Part shown: piece by piece, positions 1 through 9,557 of the stretch
Position numbering within the stretch: the stretch's first letter is position 1
How the letters are laid out: every line of letters starts with the position of its first letter
Origin: Helianthus annuus
Lineage: Eukaryota > Streptophyta > Magnoliopsida > Asterales > Asteraceae
NCBI RefSeq assembly: GCF_002127325.2
Contig: NC_035433.2
Location: forward strand, 88,591,350-88,655,349
DNA: 64,000 bases
Reading direction: 5' to 3'
The notes under the pieces: model-generated
The model's input: only the letters and a program-made list of their open reading frames with translations
Databases searched by the model: none
What the model was told of the DNA's origin: nothing
Translations under genes and position numbers: made by a program

Positions 1-317
1 ACGTATTTTCCCCAAAAAGATTAAGTGCAGGTTCTACACGAAATAGGTTGGCTACTCCTTAGCATCGTTAGAGTCTCGCAAACTTGGATGCCATTATCTG
101 TTGAACAATTTTCTCCTTTTTATTTCGATCCGCCTGTGGATCTGTTTCAGCTACTATGTGATACTTGGATATTAGATTATGTTTGGTTGAAATAAATCTA
201 TTTTATTGCTTCCGCCGTGCATTATAATTTGTGGTGTTTGACTATGATGATATCAACTACGTCACGATACTCCCCCACCGGGCCCACCGGTGACACGTGG
301 AAATTAGGGGTGTGACA
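1..317 (+). repeat. 3' end of TE-A 5' LTR
   Basis: This stretch repeats at 26747-27063 and ends in GGGTGTGACA directly before a primer binding site, which fixes the LTR border at 317. I count 8 mismatches in 317 bases against the 3' LTR. Confidence 0.95.
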
Positions 318-320
318 GGT

Positions 321-333
321 TGGTATCAGAACC
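321..333 (+). promoter_or_regulatory. TE-A primer binding site (initiator tRNA-Met)
   Basis: TGGTATCAGAACC lies three bases after the LTR end and matches the complement of the plant initiator tRNA-Met 3' end, the usual primer of Tekay elements. One base differs from the common TGGTATCAGAGCC. Confidence 0.9.
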
Positions 334-504
334 AACACTGAGTGAATTAAACACTAACCTTTTGTGTTTAATCTCAGTGCACCAATTTGCACATTCTTCG
401 AGTTCCAAGTCTAGACATCGAACATAGGACAAACTCTGTTTTTGTTTTATTCGGTCTTTTATTTTTATATTGGTCGTTATCTTAACCATGTTTGCAGGTT
501 GAAA

Positions 505-1730
505 ATGTCGCCGAGATTTCTACGAGGACGAGGCAAAGGCCCAGTTTCAGGCATGATCATGAGGCCGGACCATCGCACCGGCGAACGCCATCCATTACTA
601 TGAGTACGAGCCCGCAGGAGCCGTGGAGGCTCTATGTTAAGCCCGGGAGGCGATCAGTCTCCTTCAGTTCCTCACCTTCGTACTTGCATTCTTTCGGGCC
701 CTAATCAGAAAATGAGCCCAATAACCAACCACCTTCATTTATACCTTTGCAGAGATCGAACTCTCACCACTCCTATGGCGACCCAACCCCAGTCTTTCAG
801 AGCCGGTTCAACCCGGCTAATATCTTTCCAGAACCCGTGGGTCCTAACCCACTAGGACCTGAGGATCATTTCTCAGGTGACCATGCTGACGATATGGATG
901 AAGACACGGATCCCGTGGAGCCCGCGTCTGGAACACGAAACCACCCCATCGAAATATCCGATGGGTCATCTTTTCACGTATCACCTTATCGTGGTCCCGA
1001 CGGTTACCAGGAGAGGTTCAACTAGTGGGACTGGTATTTCACACCATCCCACCACTCGTCTCCCTATCAGCAGCAGCAGCAACAGCAACAAGATCCTTCC
1101 CAGGATTCTCGTTTCGTGGCAATCACTCCGCCACCACCACCGCCAGTGGAGCAACAACCGCCTCCGGAGCCGCCGTGGCGGAGAAGGTCAAACGCACGGA
1201 TGTCCGTGCAAGGGGGAGTCCGCATCAGCACTCCCAGCCCTCGAGTGGCAGTCATTATCCGCCACTCCAGGAGGAAGAAAACCCGCAAATGGGGGGTCCA
1301 TCAAACCCCATTCCAGAGGTCAACTCAGTGCCTATGGCACCTCCGTTGGGTTTTGATAACCCAATCCCTGCATACGCCGGTTCAGCGGCGTATAACCCCT
1401 TTGAGCAGCCGGCGCATACCCATTACAACTATGCTAGTGTGGACCCATAACAGGAGGCATGAGACTACAATGCTAGTCACCCAGAGGGACCTTATGGTGG
1501 TCTTTGGACCACTGGTTACCCGACTTATGGGTACCAGCGTCCGCCACCGCCTCAACCTCTATACCAGCCGCCACAGCTGCAGTTGATCCCGCCTGAGCGC
1601 CAACAAGAAGTCCTTGAAAGATTGGACCGTTGTGAACGGGAAATCCAAACAGAACGCAGTAACACTCATGGCTTCTTCAAGAGATTATCAGACTTGATCA
1701 AGGGGAAGTCCAAGAGAAGGGGTCATTGAA
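505..1730 (+). pseudogene. TE-A ORF0: proline-rich leader protein, frame-broken
   Basis: A degraded coding region sits between the primer binding site and gag. It opens at ATG 505, just after a pyrimidine-rich stretch ending TTTGCAG (491-497) that looks like a 3' splice site. Coding sense can be followed through several frames. It shows a His/Ser/Pro-rich part (570-720), an acidic part with DDMDEDTDP (about 890-915), poly-Gln (1070-1090), poly-Pro (1120-1150), an Asn-Pro-Phe-Glu-Gln stretch (1395), and a basic C-terminus with LIKGKSKRRGH before TGA at 1728-1730. At least one in-frame TAG (1024) and several frameshifts break it. I recall similar proteins upstream of gag in Asteraceae Tekay elements. 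No function is known to me. A basic, low-complexity protein could bind nucleic acid, but that is a guess. Confidence 0.7.
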
Positions 1731-1760
1731 GACCTTTTGTTTATTTATTTTGTTGTAATC

Positions 1761-1897
1761 AAGTCCCTGCGTGGACTTTTTGCTTCAGTACTCAGCCCCT
1801 GCGTGGGCTTGTCATTTTGTATTCTGCCCCTGCGTGGGCATGTCTTTTTAGTTGACCTCTGCGTGTGTTTATTTTGTTTTTCGCCCCTGCATGGGCA
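1761..1897 (+). repeat. Five tandem hairpins with constant loop CTGCGT in TE-A leader
   Basis: Directly after the ORF0 stop, five units of the form stem-CTGCGT-stem occur. Stem pairs are AAGTCC/GGACTT (1761-1778), AGCCC/GGGCT (1794-1809), TGCCC/GGGCA (1825-1840), a disrupted unit (1854-1869), and GCCC/GGGC with loop CTGCAT (1883-1896). Stem sequences change on both arms together while the loop stays fixed, which favours an RNA structure over a plain tandem repeat. Confidence 0.75.
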
Positions 1898-2722
1898 TTT
1901 ATTTTCGTAGAAGTCCCGTTTAGGGCAAATGTTGTATTTGTTAAAACAATTTATGAGATGTTTTAGTTTAAATTTTCATTTTAGTTATTATTGTTAATTA
2001 TATGCATAAAACATGAAATAAATGAAAATAATTAAAAGATCTGCAATTATATTAAAATGGTAAAATCTAAAAAGAATAGAGACCTAGCCATATGTTATCA
2101 TAAAACAAGGCCAAGATGGTAGTTCCACGATTAGATTAAGATCCATATTAACATCTCAACTTAGGACTATTCTGCGTTAATTATTAAAGGAATCTTAGAG
2201 GTAAAACCTAGCCTATATGTTGTTGCAGACATGGCCAAGATGGTAGGACCCACATAATAGATTCCAATCATTGTTAACGTCTGTTAGTATGTTAACAGTT
2301 TTGGCAAACTGTGAATCGGTAAAGTCACACAGGCCATCCTTTATAAAGGGTTAATTTTAAATTCCCTTAATTATGTAACCGCCTCTTAAGGGCGAAGCGC
2401 CTGTGGGCAATAATTAAATGTCCTCTGGGACTAGAAACAGTGGTAGCTTATGACTCCCTGTTAATAATGGTGATGAACTGTGGTTCAAACCTAAATACTT
2501 GGATACTGTAAAGTCTTGGTTTATTATTAAATTAAATTGTCCTTGTGACTAGGCCTTATGTGCTATTAGTAATTTATAATTTAGGATAATAATAAAAATC
2601 CTAAAATTCTAACAAAATAACCTAAAATGGCAATTTAAAACCATGGTTAATAGAGTATAAAATACTGTAAAAACCTTTATATAAAACCTTGCCCATTATT
2701 TATATGTAGCAATTGAAGCTAC
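1898..2722 (+). other. TE-A non-coding leader before gag, with internal duplication
   Basis: No gene is visible. Two diverged direct copies of about 85 bp, at roughly 2080-2165 and 2204-2285, share CCTAG-CC-ATATGTT and GGCCAAGATGGTAG. A further GCGCCTGTGGGC hairpin-like word lies near 2397-2408. The last 150 bases are AT-rich and lead to the gag ATG at 2723. Confidence 0.6.
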
Positions 2723-3459
2723 ATGGCTGGGTCGGATGAAGTGAATAGCCATCCGGTGGAAAACCACGAAAATGCCAGAATTCAGTTAACTGGAGCGGAG
2801 CTTCAAGCATTAGTGGATAATGCAGTTACAAAAGCTTTGGACAGACAGTACAGTGAGTCCTCTGGGACCCAAAGTATAACTCTGTCTACACCTCACTCCA
2901 AGCCAAAATCTCATTCTGGGGCTCATAGCAAACCACCCTCTGTTCAGCCCAAACCCAAGAAAGATGATGATCGTCACTCATCGAATGAGAACAGTGTTCA
3001 ACCCAGGAAGATAGTGTTTGATGATGCACCTCGCGTCAAAGGTTGCACGTATAAGTATTTTGTTTCCTGCAAGCCCCGAGATTTTACGGGGGAAAAAGGC
3101 GTTGTAGATTGCATGACCTGGCTGGATGAAATGGACACTGTTGTGGACATTAGTGGTTGTGCTGAGAGGGATATGGTAAAGTTTGCATCCCAGTCATTCA
3201 AGGGTGAAGCCCTAGCGTGGTGGAGGTCTTTGATCCAAGCCTCTGGAAAAGTTGCTTTGTACAACATGTCATGGGAGCAATTTGTTGCTCTTATCAAAGA
3301 AAACTACTGCCCTCAGCATGAGGTTGAGAAGATAGAATCTGATTTCCTTTCACTGGTCATGAAGAACCTGGATTGCCAGGCATATCTCACAAGTTTCAAC
3401 ACCCTGTCCAGATTGCTTCCATACCTGGTGACCCCGGAACCCAAGAGGATCGCGCATTT
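2723..3459 (+). pseudogene. TE-A gag, 5' part (cut by TE-B)
   Basis: Gag is the structural protein of the cytoplasmic virus-like particle. From ATG 2723 the frame is open for about 245 codons. It begins with a coil-prone start (AELQALVDNAVTKALD) and a low-complexity Ser/Pro/His stretch, then the retrotransposon-gag fold region with WLDEMD and EALAWWRSLIQ at about residues 130-180. The frame is cut at base 3459 by TE-B and resumes, after the duplicated CATTT, at 11818. The last codons read before the next stop belong to the inserted LTR and are not part of the protein. Apart from the insertion this half has no lesion that I can see. Confidence 0.9.
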
Positions 3460-3718
3460 TGTGACAACCCGTACTCTAGACTTATCTTGTGTAACATTAT
3501 ATGCTCACGTGAACTATGTTACTTGAACGAATACATGATATGTTATGTGATTTATTGAATGTCATTATGTGCTTAGTGTTTTATGTGTTCGTATACTAAT
3601 CGGGCCAAACCGCACAACCATTCCTTGAGCGCACAAGCCTTTGGGCCGTGTCACTCGTATCCGATTAGATGGCAGCCCAAGTGGGGGTTGCGGCCCACTC
3701 CCCTATTACGCATATACG

Positions 3719-3802
3719 TATATATGCATACACACCTCATTAGGGTTTAGTTTTACAATCTTGGCAACCTAGAACACACACACAATTCCTCTCTTTCTCT
3801 CG
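3719..3802 (+). promoter_or_regulatory. TE-B core promoter candidate: TATA, telo-box, pyrimidine patch
   Basis: TATATAT at 3719-3725 is followed by TTAGGGTTTA (3740-3749), the complement of a plant telo-box, and by a CT-rich patch (3788-3802). This order is common in plant promoters near the start site. If it is used, U3 is only about 290 bp and R plus U5 almost 2 kb. No transcript evidence is available. Confidence 0.5.
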
Positions 3803-4358
3803 CAACCGGAAACCGGGAACAATTCTGCTACCGAAGATCTTTAGTCGGACCATCCCCTCCTACTCTTGACCGGTTAGTGTTTTGTATATGTTTGCTTGTT
3901 AAATGATTGTCGGATTGTTTGTATGCTCCTGTTCGGAGATGTTTGCTTGATGACCGAAGGAATCTTGTTAACATATTGCTTATGTTAAAATAGTTAATAG
4001 TATTTGTTAATCGGACCACATGAATGATTACTATGATTGATTATGTAATCGGCTGTTAAGTATTGTTAGAATCAGGTTATATTGATCGGCTACATGCTTA
4101 TGAATAAATCGGATATGTTATGTATTGTTAAGATATCGTTTATACTATGATTAGATTAGAGTTCATGTAAATTGGTATTAGATAGTCTTGTTTGATCGGA
4201 GTTATGCAGCATGATTTGTTAGAATTCTGTTGATGGTTGATGATAATACGAAACTGATGGTATTGGCTGAATTGATTTGCTATTGAAACTGCCTAATTGT
4301 TTGCTGATATTACGGATTGATTGTTGCTGATAATTATGGAAAACTGTTACACAGCTTG

Positions 4359-4599
4359 TTGCGACACGGGTTGCGAGTCGGGAACCCATAGTCTCGACTC
4401 GAGACCACAAGCAGCATAACCCGAAATCATGGTTGCGAGTCCCGTTGCGACTCGAAACCTCACACTCGCACACAAACAGCACAACCCGAGACCACGGTTG
4501 CGAGTCCGGTTGCGACTCGTAACCGGACCATGATGAGCCGAGACCACCTATTGCGACTCGTAACCAGCGGTTGCGACTCGTAATCTCTGTTGCGACTCG
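4359..4599 (+). repeat. TE-B LTR word cluster, nine TTGCGA-type copies
   Basis: TTGCGA followed by CTCG, GTCG, GTCC or CACG occurs at 4359, 4371, 4433, 4445, 4498, 4510, 4551, 4571 and 4590. Three pairs have the same 12-bp spacing (4359/4371, 4433/4445, 4498/4510). Complementary CTCGAGACC-type words lie between them. The cluster is repeated in the 3' LTR at 10457-10697. Confidence 0.85.
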
Positions 4600-4970
4600 A
4601 GACCATATGCACGTGCACCAGTGGGCTTACGAACTGTTTTGTCATTGGGCCGTTATGTGTCAACTGTTTGGGCCTAGTAATTGGACTGTTTTCATATCTG
4701 CTATTGGACTGCTTAGATTAACTGGGCCGAGACCTTTATGTTGGACTCTTATAGTTTGGGCCGGGTATAGTTTGGGCTTAGACATTGGATCGCACACGAA
4801 TGTTATTGCTATGTTCTTATCTGCTTACGTGCATACGTGTTTGTCATAATGTGTATGTGCATTACTTGAACCGAACTTGACTTATGTGATAACTCTGTTA
4901 GGACGTGGTTGACCACCGTTAGTTCAAGAAATTCTCCCTTTCTTTTTGTGTATCTGCCGAGCAACCCAAG

Positions 4971-5475
4971 GTGAGTTCACACAGCCAAGGCATGGGGTTC
5001 CTAGGGTGGGAATGGGATTGAATGAAATATACGTACATACTTAGTTAACGGAACATAATGATATGAGTCCTCAGGGTGAGGGTGGTGAATGATAAGATAC
5101 GGCTAGACTAGTATACCTTCTTGAACAGATCTTCGCACACACGCCAGGGGTTGGCTGCGATAATTATGACTGATCTTCGCACACATGCCTCGGGAAGGCT
5201 GCGAACTAAACAAATTAGAACTTCGCACACATGCCAGGGTGGCCAGCGATACAAATATACATAGTCTAGGATATTTGGGAGTATTAACCCCAATCTTCGC
5301 ATACATGCCGAAAGGGCCCGCGATACGAACCAATACTATACATGAACAATGAACGAACTAATACGATGCATGATTAGATGAACGAACGCAATGCTTGTTA
5401 TACTATTCTATTACTGAACTTACTTTCTGTGAACTCGCTCAACTAGTTGTTGACTCTCTGCTGCATGCCTTGCAG
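4971..5475 (+). other. Putative intron in TE-B LTR leader
   Basis: A strong donor, CCAAG/GTGAGT, lies at 4970/4971 and a pyrimidine-rich acceptor CCTTGCAG ends at 5475, giving a 505-nt candidate intron inside the transcribed leader. The four hairpins at 5133-5323 would lie within it. The call rests on splice-site sequence alone. Confidence 0.4.
5133..5323 (+). repeat. Four tandem hairpins with covarying stems in TE-B LTR
   Basis: Units at 5133-5160, 5177-5204, 5223-5249 and 5297-5323 each read TCGCA-5 nt-GCC-loop-GGC-GCGA. The outer arms TCGC(A)/(T)GCGA and inner arms GCC/GGC are kept in all four. The next inner pair is A:T in units 1 and 3 and T:A in unit 2, a compensatory change. The spacer between arms (CACAC, CACAT, TACAT) and the loops vary. 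The array is repeated at 11231-11421. Confidence 0.8.
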
Positions 5476-5717
5476 GACTTTAGGTACATTATGGAGCTTG
5501 CACAGGGAGGAGCAGGTCGTTGTGGGCAAAGGATCGTTAATGCTATTTCAATACTTATGATATTTCATACGTTAACACTTATGTTTGAGTTTTGCTTAAA
5601 TGCTTCCGCTATACTTAACTATATTACATGTTCAATATGATTGGTGGTTAAGATCCTGGTCAGTCACGCCTCCAAGCGGTGATACTCCGCGTGTGGAATT
5701 TTGGGGGTGTGACAGAT

Positions 5718-5730
5718 TGGTATCAGAGCC
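5718..5730 (+). promoter_or_regulatory. TE-B primer binding site (initiator tRNA-Met)
   Basis: TGGTATCAGAGCC lies three bases after the LTR end and matches the complement of the initiator tRNA-Met 3' end exactly. Confidence 0.95.
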
Positions 5731-6027
5731 ATTGGTTATAGAGAACTAGGTTTTAATATGGGAAAACGTTTTTATTAAAACCAGACTATAACCAGAACAG
5801 TGCTCTCAACGATCCACAACGACGCTTCGCTCCACGTGCAAGACTCGACATCCTAGGTAATAAGGTTTATGTTTATTGCCTGTTTGCTAGAACTGCTTAG
5901 AACTTTGCTCGCATTACGCTTAGATACACGCGACTTTATTACATGAGAACACCTACGTGCTTACACTTTTCTGTCATCGCCCTACTCGCGAACCACTCTC
6001 GCTTACATTACTTTTACTATGAAGATC

Positions 6028-7329
6028 ATGTCTGGACGAATCAACATGACTCAAGCCCAGCTAGAGGCTCTCGTTCAAGCTCAAGTTGCTGCGGCACTTG
6101 CAGCTGCTCAAGCAGGTAGTATACCCTGTAGTCATAACTTACGCTAGGATCTTTAGATCCTACATTCCTAAGCTAGCCCTTGTATTTAAACTTTGCCCTA
6201 TTCGTACACAATAGGTCAACCAGCGCAGCAAGTTTGCACCTTTAAGAATTTCATGGACTGTCGTCCAAATTCCTTCAGCGGCACAGAGGGGGCAGTGGGA
6301 CTCCTCCACTGGTTTGAGAAGCTAGAATCCGTATTCGAAATGTGCGAGTGCCCTGAGGCTCGCAAGGTCAAGTTTGCCACCGGCACCTTGGAAGGAATAG
6401 CACTGACTTGGTGGAACGCCCAAGTTCAAATCTTAGGGTTGGCAGCTGCTAACGCCACACCCTGGAACGACTTTAAGGAACTCATTAAGAGGGAGTATTG
6501 TACGCGTGAAGACATTCACAAGCTGGAAGACGAGCTATATAATCTGAAAATGGTTGGGTCAGAGATCGAAGCGTATACTAAACGGTCGAACGAGCTGGCC
6601 GTTCTGTGTCCAACTATGGTGGATCCTCCATACAAGCGCATTGAGATGTATCTCAAGGGATTGGCGCCAGAGATCCAGAGCCATGTTACTTCGGCTAATC
6701 TTGACAACATTCAGGAAATTCAGCGCCTCGCTCATCGCATCACCGACCAGGCAGTGGATCAGAATAAACTGCCTAAGCGTGTCAACGCTACTGCTACAGT
6801 CACTCCAACTGCTACTTCTGCTACACCCAACGACAACAAACGGAAATGGGATGGGGATTCCAGCAGGGGATCAGTTCCCGATCAGTCTCAAGCACAGCAG
6901 CGCAGGACGAATGACTACCAGCATTCGAGTCAGCAATCATCTGGCAGTCAGGAGCAGGGTGGATACAGGGGAGTACATCCACTATGTAACAAGTGTAACA
7001 GGCACCACAGTGGAAGGTACCGCAAGGAACGTTGCCAGAGATGTCTCAAGCTAGGGCACGAAGCCAAGGATTGCAGGAGCTCACGACCTGCAAACCAGAA
7101 CCAGCAACTTCCACCACCAGTTCCTCAGAACCCACAGCAGCAGCAGCCACAGCGTGGAAATCGGGGATGTTTCCAGTGTGGGGCAGAAGGTCATTACAAG
7201 CGCGATTGCCCACAGTTGAACCAGAATCAGAACAACAACAATAACCAGGGCAATGGGAACAACAACAACAACAATGGCAACGAGGCAAGGGGTCGAGCTT
7301 TCATGCTAGGACAAGGAGACGCTGTTTGA
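6028..7329 (+). CDS. TE-B Gag, with a 99-nt intron
   Basis: Gag builds the particle and packages element RNA. Exon 1 (6028-6115; an in-frame ATG also lies at 6019) encodes a short helix rich in Ala, Gln and Leu. A GT-AG intron at 6116-6214 follows (CAG/GTAGTA, AATAG/GTCAAC). Exon 2 (6215-7329) is open to TGA. Joining the exons keeps the frame, while reading through reaches TAG after about 12 codons. Exon 2 carries the gag fold (WFEKLESVF, ALTWWNAQVQ, REYCTREDIHKLEDELYNL), then two CCHC zinc knuckles (CQRCLKLGHEAKDC, CFQCGAEGHYKRDC) and an Asn-rich tail. A third Cys/His cluster (CNKCNRHHSG) precedes them. This is the only intact retroelement gag in the window. Total is about 400 residues after splicing. 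Confidence 0.85.
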
Positions 7330-7479
7330 ACTTATAACTCGTTTTGGGATTTTCTTTATTATGTCTCTGTTACTCAAACAAAGTTTGGTTTGAACATGAA
7401 TCGTATTGGGTTTTATGGATTATTTTAACTACTATACTTTATGTTTGGTATGATGGATGGTTTGATGTATTTGAACGCA
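7330..7479 (+). other. TE-B gag-pol junction, protease region missing
   Basis: This AT-rich 150-bp stretch replaces what should be about 1.5 kb of protease and the first two thirds of reverse transcriptase. No open frame or protease motif is seen. Confidence 0.7.
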
Positions 7480-9395
7480 CCTGCCGTATTTAAGGACCTT
7501 ATGAATAGGGTGTGCAAACCCTACCTAGACAAGTTCGTCATAGTATTCGTGAAGTCCACTTCTTAGACCACGTAGTGAACAAGGATGGGATCCGTGACGA
7601 TCCATCCAAGGTAGACTCAACCAGAAACTGGCCTGCACCACGTACTACAGACGGTTTACGCAGGGATTTCTCGGAGAATTGCTCAGCCACTTACGCTACT
7701 GACACAGAAGGGCGTCACCTATTGCTGGGGAGAGCCCCAGGAGACTGCTTTTCAGCGCGACAAGGTTATCGCTTTCGCCTCTCGTCAACTCAAGATTTAC
7801 GAACGCAACTACATGACGCACGATTTAGGGCTGGGAGCTGATGTGTTCGCGCTTAAGATATGGCGACACTACCTGTACGGTACCAGGTGCACGATTTACA
7901 CCGATCACAGGAGTCTCGAGCATATTCTTAAGCAGAAGGATTGAACGTGCATCAACGACGATGGGTTGAACTACTTAGCGACTACGAATGCGCCATCAAG
8001 TACCATCCAGGCAAGGCCAATGTTGTGGCGGACGCCCTCAGTCGGAAGGACACTCTACCTCAGCGCGTGCGAGCGCTACAGCTTACGATTCAGTCTAGCC
8101 TTCCAGCACAGATACGAACTGCTCAGATAGAAGCACTGAAACCCGAAAACGTCAAGGCTGAAGCCTTACGCGACTCACGACAGCAGATGGAACAGAAGGC
8201 AGACGGCGCCTACTATGTGACGGGGCGTATTTGGGTCCCACTTTACGACGGTCTACGCGAACTTGTGATGGATGAAGCTCACAAGTCTCGTTACTCGGTA
8301 CATCCAGGGTCGGACAAAATGTACCACAACATTAGCACTACATACTGGTGGCCTAGCATGAAGGCCCACATCGCTACGTACGTTGGAAAATGTTTGACCT
8401 GTGCGAGAGTCAAGGTCGAATATCAGAAACCAGCTGGCCTACTTCAACAGCCTAAGATACCGCAATGGAAATGGGAAGAAATTTCCATGGATTTCGTTAC
8501 AGGCCTACCTAGATCCCAGCGTGGGAACGATACGATATGGGTGATCGTGGATCGACTCACCAAGTCTGCACACTCCCTACCTATAAAGGAAACGGATAAG
8601 TTCTCCACTCTCGCAGACGTGTACCTCAAGGAAGTTGTCTCGAGGCACGGGGTGCCCACGTCCATCATTTTGGATTGCGATGCACGATTCACGTCAGAAC
8701 TTTGGCAAGCAATGCACAAACCATTCGACTCACGATTAAACATGAGCACAATAGCATACAAGCCGCACCATTCGAGGCATTGTACGGGCGTAAATGCCGG
8801 TCACCTCTCTGTGGGACAGAGGTGGGGGATAGTCAGATCACGGGTCCAGAGATTGTAGTGGACGCCACAGAAAAGATTGCACAAATACGACAGCGCATGG
8901 CGGCAGCACGCGACCGTCAGAAATCCTACGCGGACAAGCGTAGAAAGCCTGTGGAATTTCAGGTCGGGGACCGGGTTTTACTAAAAGTTTCACCCTGGAA
9001 GGGTGTAGTTCGTTTTGGCAAACGGGGCAAGCTGAATCCGCGGTATGTCGGACCATTCGAGATCATAGAACGCATAGGCAGGGTAGCCTATAGATTGAAC
9101 GTACCAGCTGAACTCGGGGCAGTTCACAATGTATTTCACGTATCGAACTTAAAGAAGTGCCTATCAGATGAAAACCTCATCGTTCCTTTTAAGGAACTCA
9201 CTATCGACGAGCGGTTGCAGTTCGTCGAGGAACCAGTAGAAATCACGGACCGGGATGTGAAGGTCCTCAAACACAAGAGAATCCCTCTTGTTCGAGTTCG
9301 TTGGAACTCCAAACGTGGCCCAGAGTACACCTGAGAACGCGAAGACAGGATGACAGAAAAGTACCCCCAGTTATTCGAAACCAATGCTACCACTA
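7480..9395 (+). pseudogene. TE-B pol remnant: RT scrap, RNase H scrap, integrase, chromodomain
   Basis: Pol survives only in pieces. 7480-7550 is the RT palm edge around [11 protein letters not shown], which stops before the catalytic Asp-Asp pair and jumps to a later RT/connection scrap. 7690-7940 is scrambled RNase H. 7941-8750 is the integrase N-terminus and first half of the core (HHCC-type CLTCARVKV, first Asp at MDFVTGLP, second at [11 protein letters not shown]). A deletion near 8735-8760 removes the segment with the catalytic Glu and shifts the frame. 8675-9334 is the integrase C-terminus and chromodomain-like tail ([16 protein letters not shown]), ended by TGA where tryptophan is usual. 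No active protease, RT or integrase can be made. Confidence 0.9.
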
Positions 9396-9557
9396 CTGAG
9401 GCTGAAGCTACTACTTCGGAATTTCGGGACGAAATTCCAGATCAACGGGGGGAGGATGTGACACCCCAGGAAAACCAATGAACGATTGAACATACCTAGC
9501 TTCCTCAGTGAGTGCATACCAAATTTCGGGACGAAATTTCCAATTAGTTGGGGATAA

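Larger units (their letters stand above)
3460..5714 (+). repeat. TE-B 5' LTR (2255 bp)
   Basis: The borders follow from the duplicate at 9558-11812, the target duplication and the primer binding site at 5718. It contains a TATA candidate early on (3719), a cluster of TTGCGA words (4359-4599), a putative intron (4971-5475) and four hairpins (5133-5323). Confidence 0.97.

Noticed and set aside
1761..1897. Regular short repeats that might be taken for a CRISPR-like array
   Set aside because: Units are 16-18 bp hairpins with irregular spacing in a plant retrotransposon leader. No cas genes, and CRISPR is not expected in a plant nucleus.
4219..4849. Several frames of 60-90 codons inside the TE-B LTR (both copies)
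   Set aside because: They are produced by the TTGCGA word cluster and low stop density. No protein motif and LTR context.
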